Assembly: GCA_964614525.1 (NCBI GenBank)
Contig: CAZTPA010000003.1
Coordinates: 1-64,000, forward strand
Length of the DNA: 64,000 nt
Source of the DNA: PWND01 sp964614525
GTDB lineage: Bacteria > Bacteroidota > Bacteroidia > Bacteroidales > UBA7960
Direction of reading: 5' to 3'
Positions 1 through 8,496 of the stretch are shown one piece after another; position 1 is the stretch's first letter; each line of letters opens with the position of its first letter. Both the position numbers and the translations under genes were made by a program. The notes under the pieces were generated by a model that made no database searches, was not told where the DNA came from, and saw nothing but the letters and a program-made list of their open reading frames with translations.

Positions 1-133
1 ATCCCGATTCGTTTCACTCTCGGGACTTCCGCTTCGCTCCAGCTTTTAACTCCCTTTCTCACGCTCCACTTCAGGCTGCTTTAATCTCAAAAAACAAACA
101 TTTATTAGATTTTTCCTACCTTTATGGATGTGA
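1..133. other. Gene-free leading edge, compositionally distinct
   Basis: The first 75 bases are richer in G+C than the surrounding DNA and contain a short inverted repeat (TCCCGA at 2-7 with TCGGGA at 20-25) followed by runs such as CTTCGCTCC and CACGCTCCACTTC. These runs recall the repeat at 891-1061, so this may be the edge of another intergenic repeat cut by the window start. From about 76 the composition drops to the AT-rich background. TACCTTTA at 117-124 is one mismatch from a TAnnTTTG promoter element and could serve the regulator gene that follows. Confidence 0.3.
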
Positions 134-166
134 AAATTAGAAGCTGTTTTACTAAAAAGATTTATT

Positions 167-844
167 TTGAAACCGGAAATTAACATTGAAAATATTTTGA
201 GCTGTTTTCAGAGTTTAGAGAAAGAGGATATCGAATTTCTTAATGAAAACAAAACTCAAGTAGCTTATTATAAAGGAGATATAATTTTCAGGCAAGGAGC
301 ATTTATGCCTCATGTACTGTTTGTAAATAGTGGATTGGTTACCATAACACTGCAAACAGGCAGAGAAAAACAAATAAATATTAGATTAGTGAAACAAGGT
401 GATTTTATTACATTTTCTTCTATTTTCCAAAACGATACGTATAAATACTCTGCGATATCTCAAACTGACTCAACAATCTGTATGATTGAAAAGGAAGCGC
501 TCAGAAAGCTTTTGATTAAAAATCCGAAATTTGCTATGCAAATAATTTCAAAGAATAGTAATAATGAAAAAAGGTACCTTGAAATAATTAAAAATGTTTC
601 ATACAAGCAGATGAGAGGTAAGCTGGCTTCAGCGATATTATATCTTTCGTCTGAGGAATTTTTGGAAGAAGATGTTTTTAATTATTTGTCCCGGCAGGAT
701 ATTGCAGATTTCGCCTCAATAACGGTTGAGAGCGCGGTTAAGTTTTTAAAGGAATTTGAAAAGGAAGGAATCCTCAGTTTAGATGGAAGAAGAGTTATTA
801 TTAAAAACCATCAGGCGTTGGATGAGCTGGATTTAAGGGGATAG
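167..844 (+). CDS. Crp/Fnr family transcriptional regulator
   Basis: A 225-residue protein of normal length for the cAMP receptor/FNR superfamily. Residues about 20-120 read as the cyclic-nucleotide-binding-type beta roll (YKGDIIFRQGAFMPHVLFV, then VKQGDF). A long dimerisation helix follows, then a C-terminal winged helix-turn-helix with LSRQDIADFASITVESAVKFL as recognition region, which is the Crp HTH pattern for deciding whether to bind. There is no FNR-type N-terminal cysteine cluster, so an Fe-S oxygen sensor is unlikely. The start is a TTG: the frame is open back to a TGA at 131-133 and contains no ATG or GTG upstream. In Bacteroidota such proteins often control stress or respiration genes; the target here is unknown. 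The next gene is on the other strand. Confidence 0.85.
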   Translation: MKPEINIENILSCFQSLEKEDIEFLNENKTQVAYYKGDIIFRQGAFMPHVLFVNSGLVTITLQTGREKQINIRLVKQGDFITFSSIFQNDTYKYSAISQTDSTICMIEKEALRKLLIKNPKFAMQIISKNSNNEKRYLEIIKNVSYKQMRGKLASAILYLSSEEFLEEDVFNYLSRQDIADFASITVESAVKFLKEFEKEGILSLDGRRVIIKNHQALDELDLRG

Positions 845-890
845 AGTATGAATTATAAGGTCTGCAATTAATTTCTTCTACCCTTATTGG

Positions 891-1061
891 TTTGGCGAGC
901 TCGCAAGCTCGATTATTCGCTCCACTTAGTTACGCTCAGAATGACAAGCTTTTATATATCTGGGAGGTTGGATGGCAGGCGGCTTCGCCGCCAGCCATCC
1001 AACCATAAAAATCACCAAATGCCTTGTCATACTGAGCGAAGCGAAGTATCTGGTAGTTTTA
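891..1061 (+). repeat. Intergenic repeat, copy 1 (with hairpins)
   Basis: A stretch of about 170 bases shares its left end (TTTGGCGAGCTCGCAAGCT), a CGCTCAGAATGACA block and its right end (TTGTCATACTGAGCGAAGCG, then AAGTATCT.GTAGTTTTA) with 27298-27440. Internal arms 933-947 and 1024-1038 are inverted copies of each other (14 of 15 bases). Between them lies a strong hairpin at 966-1004, absent from copy 2: an 11-bp outer stem, one A-A mismatch, then a 6-bp GC-only stem with a TTC loop. The open frame running through it (887-1087) is rejected as a gene because it tracks the repeat. It looks like a small non-coding dispersed element of the REP/MITE type. Confidence 0.75.
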
Positions 1062-1095
1062 CCATGATAATAGTTGTTTTTTTATAAAAACAAAT

Positions 1096-1596
1096 CTATA
1101 CGGTAGGAAGATAAGAAAGTATAATAGCTTTAATTCCTTGATAAAGCAGAATAATTCCAAAGACAAATTTCAAAAAAACACCGAACATTATTCCAAGAAA
1201 GCTTCCAATTGCACTTTTTAGTGCTTCTCTTGAAGTTTTGTTATTGATAAGTTCAGCAATATAAGCTCCAAGAAAAGGCCCGACAAATATTCCAATAGGT
1301 GCGTAGATAATTAACCCTAAAACAAGTCCTATTGCAGCACCCCACATTCCGTATTTCGTGCCACCGAATTTTTTTGTACCCCATGAGGGCAGCACATAAT
1401 CTATTATTGTTATAAACACAGCGATTGAACCATATATCCATAAAAACCTGTCAGAAAAATCATATTCTGAAGAGAAGTGAATTAATAATATTCCTATAAA
1501 ACTCAAAGGAGGACCGGGCAATACAGGCAAAAATGACCCGATGATTCCCAATAATAACATTGCTATTGCAATTATATATAGAAAAATATCAATCAT
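1096..1596 (-). CDS. DUF456 family integral membrane protein
   Basis: A 166-residue, very hydrophobic protein. It has an N-terminal membrane helix leading into a conserved SFLPVLPGPPLSFIGIL segment, a second hydrophobic stretch around 50-70, then a Gly-rich helix pair (GMWGAAIGLVLGLI, then IGIFVGPFLGAYIAELI) and a last hydrophobic segment. This is the pattern of DUF456, a small inner-membrane family of unknown function with internal glycine-zipper-like repeats. The start ATG follows an AT-rich leader and no operon partner is evident. The neighbouring TonB receptor is on the same strand but upstream of a strong terminator. Confidence 0.8.
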   Translation of the reverse strand: MIDIFLYIIAIAMLLLGIIGSFLPVLPGPPLSFIGILLIHFSSEYDFSDRFLWIYGSIAVFITIIDYVLPSWGTKKFGGTKYGMWGAAIGLVLGLIIYAPIGIFVGPFLGAYIAELINNKTSREALKSAIGSFLGIMFGVFLKFVFGIILLYQGIKAIILSYLPTV

Positions 1597-1734
1597 AAAC
1601 TTCTAATTTATTAATATCAGTTAAAGCGGAATTATTGTTTCTTATTATATCTCAATAAATCTGAATCCGAAATTAATAATATTTTATTATTCCTACATAA
1701 AAATTACATTTATTCATTTTGTTGGATGGAATTA

Positions 1735-1775
1735 AGAAAAAAATTCCCTGCAAATTAAAAGTTTTACAGGGAATC
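1735..1775 (-). terminator. Rho-independent terminator of the TonB receptor gene
   Basis: ATTCCCTG at 1743-1750 pairs with CAGGGAAT at 1767-1774. Read on the minus strand, the hairpin begins a few bases after the receptor stop codon and is followed by a run of seven T. Confidence 0.8.
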
Positions 1776-1780
1776 ATTTA

Positions 1781-4159
1781 TTATTTGAGGAAATTTCCAA
1801 TTTTCAATCCAAATGAAACTGTTCTTGGATTCATAGGGCCGTAATTATATCCCGGATCACGATTAATTCCACTGTCAAAATCGCTTTGATATGAGTTTAG
1901 TATGTTTTTTATTCCGGCAAACAATTGCAAAGAAGCTCCGTTTAGTTTAATGCTGTATCGCACTTTAAATCCCAGATCAAAAAATCTCTCAGTTTGTCTC
2001 AGCTCACCTTTGTCAGGATTTGGTATCTGTAATCCAAAATAGGGAACCAGCATTTTGCCGGTATAATTGCCGGTTGAAGAAATTCCCCAGTTTTTTGATA
2101 ATTTCCAATCTAAAGTCAGAAAACCATAATCCTGTGGAGTTCTGAAGAATCGTTTTTCGTTAAACTCATGAGCCTGTTCATATCTGCTGTCCTGTACTGT
2201 AAAACCTGCATTTAGAGTAAATTTATCATTTGGCATTACATTCAGTTCTATATTTACACCCTGCACTTTTGCTCCTGCTTCAGCATTAATTCTGGTATAA
2301 ACAGCAGTTCCGTCTTCGTCAGGTTCACTATACTCATTTGCAAAAGGATTATTTAATTGGGTATAAAAACCTTCAAGCAATAAGCCTACATTTATCTTTC
2401 CCAATTTTTTGTTGAAATCCAGTGATGCCATATAACTATGACTTGTTTCCTGGGTTAAATCAGGACTGTTTTCGTGCACTACTCTTCTTGAACCGGATGT
2501 TTCAATATGTAAGTCTTCATCAAATATTTGTGGGGCACGATATCCTTGAGAGTAACTAACTCTTGCTTGCAAATATTCTTTTATATCATATTTGAAAGTA
2601 AGTCTTGGGCTCAGGACATTTCCTGATTTATCAGAACCGGATTGTTCTTTGTCTTCAACTTTGTAATGGTCAAAGCGTGCTCCTGCAGATACTTTGAATT
2701 TATTCCAGTTAATTTCGTATTGCGCAAAAGTTCCGATGGTATTAGTAGTTTGATCTGCAACTATAACATTATCGCTATGTGGAATGCTTACTATTGTATC
2801 ATTTTCGATTATTGCATTGTCAATGTCAGCATAACCTAACTTTTTATCTTTAAGCCATGCACCATCATTTTCAATACCCAATATTAAATTTGAAATTCCC
2901 AGTTTTGCATTGTATTGAGTACCTAATGTGTATGAAAAGTCGTGAGTATTTCCGTAATCTTTTAATGATTTTTCTGCTCCGTAGTATGAATCTCTGTTTA
3001 CCCTTTGTCCTGAAACAAAAATTGAAAACATATCATATTCTCTGAAGAATTGTTCATATGTCAGTGCCCCGGTTGTTATGTCATGATTTACGGCTTCAGC
3101 GATATTTGCTTCATGAAGCGGATAATCAAATCTGTCTCCACCACGTCTGTCTTCTTTTATGCTAAAAAAATCGGCAATTAGTTTATTTCTTGTACCAAAG
3201 CGATGGTACAATCGTGTTCCTATTGTTGTGTTTTTTAAAGAAGCAATTTCGGAGAAACTATCGTTGTTTGCATCAAAAGGTTCTCTGTCACGATAGAAAC
3301 CGTACAAAGCCATACCCGTTTTATTGTCAGAAGAAACTAAAGATGCATTAAAATTAACGGAGTAATCTTGTGCAGGACTTCCCGAATTATCGGGGCCAAT
3401 ACCGGTATATCCGTTATTTATACCAAATTCGTAAGAATTGTTGATAGGGTCCTTAAGAATAAGGTTTATTGTACCTGCAATAGCGTTGCTGCCATACAAA
3501 GCAGAACCACCACCACGAACAATTTCAACCCTTTCAATCATACTTGAGGGAATCAATTCCAAACCATAAACACCGGCTAAGCCGCTAAAAATGGGCCGAC
3601 TGTTTATTAATACCTGAGAATATGGCCCTTCCATGCCATTTATTCTAAGCTGAGAAAAGCCGCAATTTTGACAATTGTTTTCCATTCTCAAACCTGAGAT
3701 AAAATTTAGGCCATCACTTAATGTAAGAGACTGTGTTGTGGCAAAAAGTTTTGGTGTAATCGTGTTTACAATGGTTGAAGATTCTATCCTGTTTGTTGAA
3801 TTTCTATCACCGGTAACAACAATTTCTTCAAGACCCATAACATCCTGCTCCAATTCAAAGTTCAACACTATAGTTTCTCCGGTTACAACTGTAACTACTT
3901 TTTCCTGGGGTTTATAGCCTAATGATTTTGCGGTAATTATGTATTTGCCTTCCGGCAGATTAATCAGTTGATAATGTCCTGTTTCATCAGTTGTAATTCC
4001 AATAGTTGTGCCTTTAATGCTAACTGTTGCAAAAGGAATATGATCTCCATTATTAACGACATGTCCTACAAGATTTGCATCTGATTTTATTTTTTGTGCA
4101 TAAATAATTTGTGTAATTGATATGAAGAGTATTGTTAGTATAAAAGATATTTTATTCAT
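1781..4159 (-). CDS. TonB-dependent outer-membrane receptor
   Basis: A 792-residue precursor. Signal peptide 1-21 ends IYAQ. A carboxypeptidase regulatory-like beta-sandwich (about 28-110) follows, as is usual in Bacteroidota receptors. The TonB plug (about 112-235) contains ERVEIVRGGGSALYGSNAIAG and the beta barrel runs to the C terminus. The plug carries a cysteine pair in ENNCQNCGFSQLRING followed by GPYSQVLINSRPIF. From memory this signature recurs in Bacteroidota receptors linked to haem or metal uptake, including the HmuR type. A YRAP motif and an NSPDL motif in the barrel resemble the FRAP/NPNL motifs of haem receptors, but the match is loose. The gene lies 123 bases downstream of a His-rich small membrane protein, probably in one transcript, and ends at a clear terminator. 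Substrate not determined; metal or haem is the best guess. Confidence 0.88.
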   Translation of the reverse strand: MNKISFILTILFISITQIIYAQKIKSDANLVGHVVNNGDHIPFATVSIKGTTIGITTDETGHYQLINLPEGKYIITAKSLGYKPQEKVVTVVTGETIVLNFELEQDVMGLEEIVVTGDRNSTNRIESSTIVNTITPKLFATTQSLTLSDGLNFISGLRMENNCQNCGFSQLRINGMEGPYSQVLINSRPIFSGLAGVYGLELIPSSMIERVEIVRGGGSALYGSNAIAGTINLILKDPINNSYEFGINNGYTGIGPDNSGSPAQDYSVNFNASLVSSDNKTGMALYGFYRDREPFDANNDSFSEIASLKNTTIGTRLYHRFGTRNKLIADFFSIKEDRRGGDRFDYPLHEANIAEAVNHDITTGALTYEQFFREYDMFSIFVSGQRVNRDSYYGAEKSLKDYGNTHDFSYTLGTQYNAKLGISNLILGIENDGAWLKDKKLGYADIDNAIIENDTIVSIPHSDNVIVADQTTNTIGTFAQYEINWNKFKVSAGARFDHYKVEDKEQSGSDKSGNVLSPRLTFKYDIKEYLQARVSYSQGYRAPQIFDEDLHIETSGSRRVVHENSPDLTQETSHSYMASLDFNKKLGKINVGLLLEGFYTQLNNPFANEYSEPDEDGTAVYTRINAEAGAKVQGVNIELNVMPNDKFTLNAGFTVQDSRYEQAHEFNEKRFFRTPQDYGFLTLDWKLSKNWGISSTGNYTGKMLVPYFGLQIPNPDKGELRQTERFFDLGFKVRYSIKLNGASLQLFAGIKNILNSYQSDFDSGINRDPGYNYGPMNPRTVSFGLKIGNFLK

Positions 4160-4282
4160 AATATTCTGTTTATTATTGATGGATTATATAAGTTTTGAGC
4201 TAATAATGTTCTTTCTAAACATTATGCCGATTGACAGAAAAAATTTATTGTAAGTTGTAAGAAATGTATTGAAAAATTATTG

Positions 4283-4642
4283 TTATGCAATTGGGGGTGC
4301 CCTGCCTTTATGCAGGTTTATGCATATTAATGTGGGTTTTGTTATAAATTTAAATAAAACAGGCTCTTTTTTTAAGAATACAATTAATGCAAGAGCTGTA
4401 AATATTATAAGAAAGAGGATTTTTAAATTTTGAAAAAACAGAAATTCAGCATTTGAATGATGATGCGATTTGTATGGTTCTGAGTCGTTTGAGAAGTCGT
4501 AAGGGTGAGCATGTTCAACAATTGTTCCGTCACTTAGTTTGTGTACATGCAGGAAAATGGCATTGTTGACAATAAATAATAACATTATCCCTATCATTAA
4601 CAGGGTAGCAATTTTTATTATTATATTTCTCGTCGAGTTCAT
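4283..4642 (-). CDS. Small His-rich membrane protein paired with TonB receptor
   Basis: A 119-residue protein with a hydrophobic N-terminal helix (about 8-30), a loop rich in histidine (FLHVHKLSDGTIVEHAHPY followed by KSHHHSNAE), a second membrane helix (about 68-88) and a short tail ending RAPPIA. Between residues 31 and 64 there are at least seven histidines plus acidic residues, a likely divalent-metal site facing the periplasm. I know no characterised function for this family. Its position directly upstream of the TonB receptor on the same strand suggests a role in metal or haem handling (inference). A TAnnTTTG element lies 8 bases ahead of its ATG. Confidence 0.65.
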   Translation of the reverse strand: MNSTRNIIIKIATLLMIGIMLLFIVNNAIFLHVHKLSDGTIVEHAHPYDFSNDSEPYKSHHHSNAEFLFFQNLKILFLIIFTALALIVFLKKEPVLFKFITKPTLICINLHKGRAPPIA

Positions 4643-4649
4643 TAGCCTG

Positions 4650-4657
4650 CAAAAGTA
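4650..4657 (-). promoter_or_regulatory. Bacteroidota -7 element for the His-rich protein/TonB receptor unit
   Basis: Minus-strand TACTTTTG matches TAnnTTTG and sits just ahead of the ATG at 4642. No good -33 TTG was found, and the leader would be very short. Confidence 0.4.
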
Positions 4658-4714
4658 GTCTAATTTGTAATAATATATATTTTTAAAATGTTATTATTTA
4701 TTAAAAATGATTTT

Positions 4715-4756
4715 GTTGAGGTTGAGGTTAAGGTTGAGGATGAGGTTGAGGTTGAG
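4715..4756. repeat. Hexanucleotide tandem repeat (GTTGAG)7, imperfect
   Basis: Seven consecutive hexamers: GTTGAG x2, GTTAAG, GTTGAG, GATGAG, GTTGAG x2. Only two units deviate, each by one base. It lies in an intergenic gap between two minus-strand transcripts, so it is not coding. A slippage-prone microsatellite is the simplest reading. Confidence 0.85.
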
Positions 4757-4765
4757 TAAGATAAT

Positions 4766-4808
4766 AAAAAGAAAGAGTGTGCATGTTTTATGCACACTCT
4801 TTCTTTTT
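4766..4808 (-). terminator. Strong terminator after the T9SS cargo genes
   Basis: A perfect 19-bp stem (4766-4784 with 4790-4808) and a 5-base loop. The arms end in A and T runs, so it could stop transcription from either side. It lies 22 bases after the stop of the 1200-residue secreted protein. Confidence 0.9.
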
Positions 4809-4830
4809 ATAACAAATACAAATTAAAAGA

Positions 4831-7800
4831 TTAGTATTTGATTAATTTTTTAGTAATTTGACTTCCGTCTTTCATTGTTATTTGAAGGAAATACACTCCT
4901 GCTTCAAGATCTGCAGTGTTTATTTCGAGCGTACTATTCGAATTGTCAAATCTTCTATATTCTTGTCCAACATTATTCAGCATAACAATTTCCTTAACAT
5001 TATCAGTCATTCTAACAGAAACATTATTACTGAATGGATTTGGATAAATATTTACCTGATCTGATTCAATTATATCAACATTAACAATTTCCTGAAAATC
5101 ATCAGAGCTTCTGGCAGTAAGCTGGAAATCTCCATAATGTTCAGTAATCAATGCGATTAAATTTATAGTCTCAGTTGGTATATTATTACCAATATAGTTA
5201 GCATCATAGAAATTTGTTCTAAAAATGCCGGCACCTGAAGGATCAGAGATATTATAAACAGTACCAACTTCAAAAGTACCTGAACTATCAAAGTCCACTT
5301 CTTCAATTTTTACCAGTTTAGCCTGATCGTCAGAAGTAATATCAGCAAGAGTCATTGACTCGGGTACAACAGGATTTCCGATAGATGAAGGATCACCGGG
5401 GTCTGCATTTGGTTGAAATTGCATCATTCCTGCATAAGAGTCAAGTACTCCGGAAATATTGCTAATACCATCACCAATGCTGTATTCTGAAACAATAATA
5501 CCATCAGCATCATCAATCATAATTGCACCACTAGCGTCCTGGATGAATTTTTGGTTTCTATAACCTTGTTGGAATGTAACAACAGCTTCACCGATATATG
5601 TATATTCACCTCCAACTATACCATTTTTAAGTTCGGCAAGTGTTTCTACTTCACTGTCAAATTCAAACTCTTCGATAACTACATTATCAATTTGGATATG
5701 ATCGAGATCAGCTTGAGTTTCAACTACTGAAAATATAAATTCTGCAATATCAGTTGTTTTAGCTGCAGTTACATATTGAGTATATTGTACCCAATCAGAT
5801 GAATTAATATTTAAATAACTGTTATAAGTATAACCATAATCAAAATCTCTGTCATCAAAAAGAGCAGTACGAATATCACCATGACCTCTTACCCAGAAAT
5901 CAATTTTATAAGTTTTTTCATTTTCAACAGCAACCGCGTGAGATGAAAAACGTCTGTGACTACCTTCGTCGTTTATAAGCTGCACAGCATAATCTCCTGA
6001 CTGAGCACTTGTTGAATATTGATTTACTATAAAATCTTCAGTATGTGTTTTTGAACCAAACCAGCAATCAGGTTTGTCATCAGTCCATAGTTCGAAGTCA
6101 CCATTGCAAATCCACTGAGGAAGAACTTCTTCTTCTGTTGTAAATGTCCAGGCAGCAGGATCACTTATTCCTGCAAAAGGATTAGCTGCGATATCTTCAA
6201 AAGCATTTGCATCTACAAGTACATAATATTCAGTTTCATAATCCAGTGCAGTATTTAGTGTAATAACCACATTTTGTTCTTCAACAATACTTACTTGTGC
6301 AGAAGTTACATCAATAGTTTCAACAACAGAATCATCGCTAGAGTTATAAATAACAATATTTCCTGTATTTTCAGTAATATACTCATCAAAAGTAATTTCT
6401 AATGTAGTATTAATGTCAACATCTACTGCACCATTAATCGGTGATAATTCTGTATATATCGGAGCCTGATCGTCAATAAATGTTACATTTTCACTCTGCT
6501 CATAGTAGTTAGCATCATTGCTGTCATATAGCCTGAAAAAGAAAGTACCATGAGCTCCATTAGGCAAGTTCTCTGTAAATGACTCATCAGCAGCAGCAAT
6601 ATCTTCATAAACTGCTACAGGTTCAGTGTCATCAACTGAATATACATGAAGGTCTAAAAGAGTAATATTTGCAGAAGTCCATTCAATTAATATTTCATCT
6701 CCGGTGTAATATTCTTCTCCACCAACAGGAGTTACAAAAACAATTTCGCGATTATCCTGGATAACTGTAACTTTATAGAAATTTTCTGTTACCATATCTT
6801 CAGCTGTAACTGTCACAACTATAACATCATTTTCAGCTATAGCTTGAGTCGCTAGATCAACTTCATCAACAATAGTTCCGTTAAGAGTTACTTCGTAAGT
6901 AGCTTCATCATGATTTGTAACTACATCAATGCCTTCAAAACCTGTAAAATCCTCAACAGCAAGAGTTGCACCCGGATCAACGTCAGGATCTTCAACAACA
7001 ACATTAGCAAGGCCAAGAGCATTTAAACCTCCAATTTCAAAAGTTGAAAGAGTAGCATCGGTGCTGATTGGCTCATCAGGAGAAGTAACGAAAATATCAT
7101 TTACTTGCCATGTCCCCATATTATCTGCATCAGATAAATATTGGAAACCGATGTGAACAGTCTCATTATATGCAGATAAATCAATTACTCCTGAATTATA
7201 CCATGTGCCATAACCTGTTCCTTGATGAGGATTGAAATCAGCAGGTAGTTCAGTCCATGTAGCTGTAGTAGGGTCGCTAACTCCGTCATAATTTGTTGAA
7301 ATATGAACAGAAAGTGCATCACCAAAACGATAACCTGTATTGCTGTCGAAGGTAAAGTCAATAGTATTATAAGTTGAAAGATCTACTTCAGGAGAAATTA
7401 ACCAGGAATGAGGATATTGTGGATCACTTTGATACTCTGATATCTGGGCATATGTAATACCCGAATACGTTGCAATCACCCATGTGTTAGCTCCTGCTAT
7501 TACGTCGAATGTCATCCATCCACCTGATGTTAAGCTCTCATCTTCAAAATCTTTTTCCAAAATTAAATTTAAGAAATCATATTGAGCAGAAACAACATCA
7601 CTGTCAGCTAATCCTGCAGCCTCAGCGTATGCCCATACAGTAGTGTTTGTGCTGATGTTAATAGCAGTTGTATATTCAGTCCATGGTCCGGTTTCGCTAT
7701 CTGTACTATAATAAACTGTAGCATCAGGAGTTACACTGCTGATTCCAAGATCAAACGGTTCATAGTAAGTTCCGGATGGATGCGAAAAAGTAGGGTTCGC

Positions 7801-8433
7801 TGCCTGAGTAGCTTCACTTGCGTTAATATCTAAACTAGCAATTCCTATTTGTTTACTTGAGCCTGATCCTGCGCCACGATCAGATGACCAAACAATAATA
7901 ATGTCGTCGCCATTTGGAATATTAACATTAACTGCTGCACTTTTCGCCTCGTCAACATTTGAAGAAGTTGAATATGCTAATTCCGGTACTGTTGTGCCAT
8001 TAACTGTAACAGTCCATTCAGGGGTGCGTCCTTCAACAGTTCTGGCTACTTTGCCTAGATAAGAAATATTAAGTAGTGTAATAGGCTCTCCTGTGTTGTT
8101 TGTAAGAGTGAGAGTTGCTGTGAAAATGCCAGTTGATGAAGTATGTTGATACCCCATAACGTTACTATTTCCGCGAAACCCTGCTGAGGTTATACTACCA
8201 ACATCCCAATCTCCATTATAATTTAATTTATCAAGGTTATCTCCGGTTGCATTGAAAATCCATTCATTATTATCTCCGAAAGAGACAACCTCCGTTCCAT
8301 CAGCAAAATCAAAAGTGCTAAAATCTTGTTGATAGGTGAATTCTTGTGCTGAAGAATTCATTCCTAAAATACCTGCGAAAATAAAGAACAGGATTAAGGT
8401 TCTAATTTCTAAAGTTTGTTTAATTTTTCTCAT
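4831..8433 (-). CDS. Modular secreted protein with T9SS type A sorting domain
   Basis: A 1200-residue exported protein. Signal peptide 1-29 ends SSAQ. In approximate order: an N-terminal beta-sandwich module (30-205); a chitobiase-C-terminal-like domain (208-285; PSGTYYEPFDLGIS, then VYYSTD); a choice-of-anchor-J/cleaved-adhesin-like lectin fold (290-455); two Ig-like segments (460-660); an SbsA-type Ig domain (665-775; NGAVDVDINTTLEITFDE); a carbohydrate-binding-like jelly roll starting NGDFELWTDDKPDCW (780-920); a DUF5689 OB-fold-like domain (925-1100); and the T9SS C-terminal domain (about 1125-1200; VNIYPNPFSNNVSV, ending GSQITKKLIKY). It is a surface or released protein moved by T9SS. 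No catalytic domain was recognised, so adhesion or glycan binding is likely. The N-terminal module and chitobiase-like domain are paralogous to the upstream gene. The 63-base gap and lack of terminator imply one operon. Confidence 0.85.
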   Translation of the reverse strand: MRKIKQTLEIRTLILFFIFAGILGMNSSAQEFTYQQDFSTFDFADGTEVVSFGDNNEWIFNATGDNLDKLNYNGDWDVGSITSAGFRGNSNVMGYQHTSSTGIFTATLTLTNNTGEPITLLNISYLGKVARTVEGRTPEWTVTVNGTTVPELAYSTSSNVDEAKSAAVNVNIPNGDDIIIVWSSDRGAGSGSSKQIGIASLDINASEATQAANPTFSHPSGTYYEPFDLGISSVTPDATVYYSTDSETGPWTEYTTAINISTNTTVWAYAEAAGLADSDVVSAQYDFLNLILEKDFEDESLTSGGWMTFDVIAGANTWVIATYSGITYAQISEYQSDPQYPHSWLISPEVDLSTYNTIDFTFDSNTGYRFGDALSVHISTNYDGVSDPTTATWTELPADFNPHQGTGYGTWYNSGVIDLSAYNETVHIGFQYLSDADNMGTWQVNDIFVTSPDEPISTDATLSTFEIGGLNALGLANVVVEDPDVDPGATLAVEDFTGFEGIDVVTNHDEATYEVTLNGTIVDEVDLATQAIAENDVIVVTVTAEDMVTENFYKVTVIQDNREIVFVTPVGGEEYYTGDEILIEWTSANITLLDLHVYSVDDTEPVAVYEDIAAADESFTENLPNGAHGTFFFRLYDSNDANYYEQSENVTFIDDQAPIYTELSPINGAVDVDINTTLEITFDEYITENTGNIVIYNSSDDSVVETIDVTSAQVSIVEEQNVVITLNTALDYETEYYVLVDANAFEDIAANPFAGISDPAAWTFTTEEEVLPQWICNGDFELWTDDKPDCWFGSKTHTEDFIVNQYSTSAQSGDYAVQLINDEGSHRRFSSHAVAVENEKTYKIDFWVRGHGDIRTALFDDRDFDYGYTYNSYLNINSSDWVQYTQYVTAAKTTDIAEFIFSVVETQADLDHIQIDNVVIEEFEFDSEVETLAELKNGIVGGEYTYIGEAVVTFQQGYRNQKFIQDASGAIMIDDADGIIVSEYSIGDGISNISGVLDSYAGMMQFQPNADPGDPSSIGNPVVPESMTLADITSDDQAKLVKIEEVDFDSSGTFEVGTVYNISDPSGAGIFRTNFYDANYIGNNIPTETINLIALITEHYGDFQLTARSSDDFQEIVNVDIIESDQVNIYPNPFSNNVSVRMTDNVKEIVMLNNVGQEYRRFDNSNSTLEINTADLEAGVYFLQITMKDGSQITKKLIKY

Positions 8434-8496
8434 AGTTATGTTTTTGATTAAATTTATAAAATTTGTTATTATCTAATGTTTTATATAATAACTAAG

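Noticed and set aside
887..1087. 66-residue open frame
   Set aside because: It runs entirely through a dispersed repeat and its hairpin. The translation is Arg/His-rich and lacks any family resemblance.
4715..4756. CRISPR-like array
   Set aside because: Units are 6 bases without spacers; it is a simple tandem repeat.
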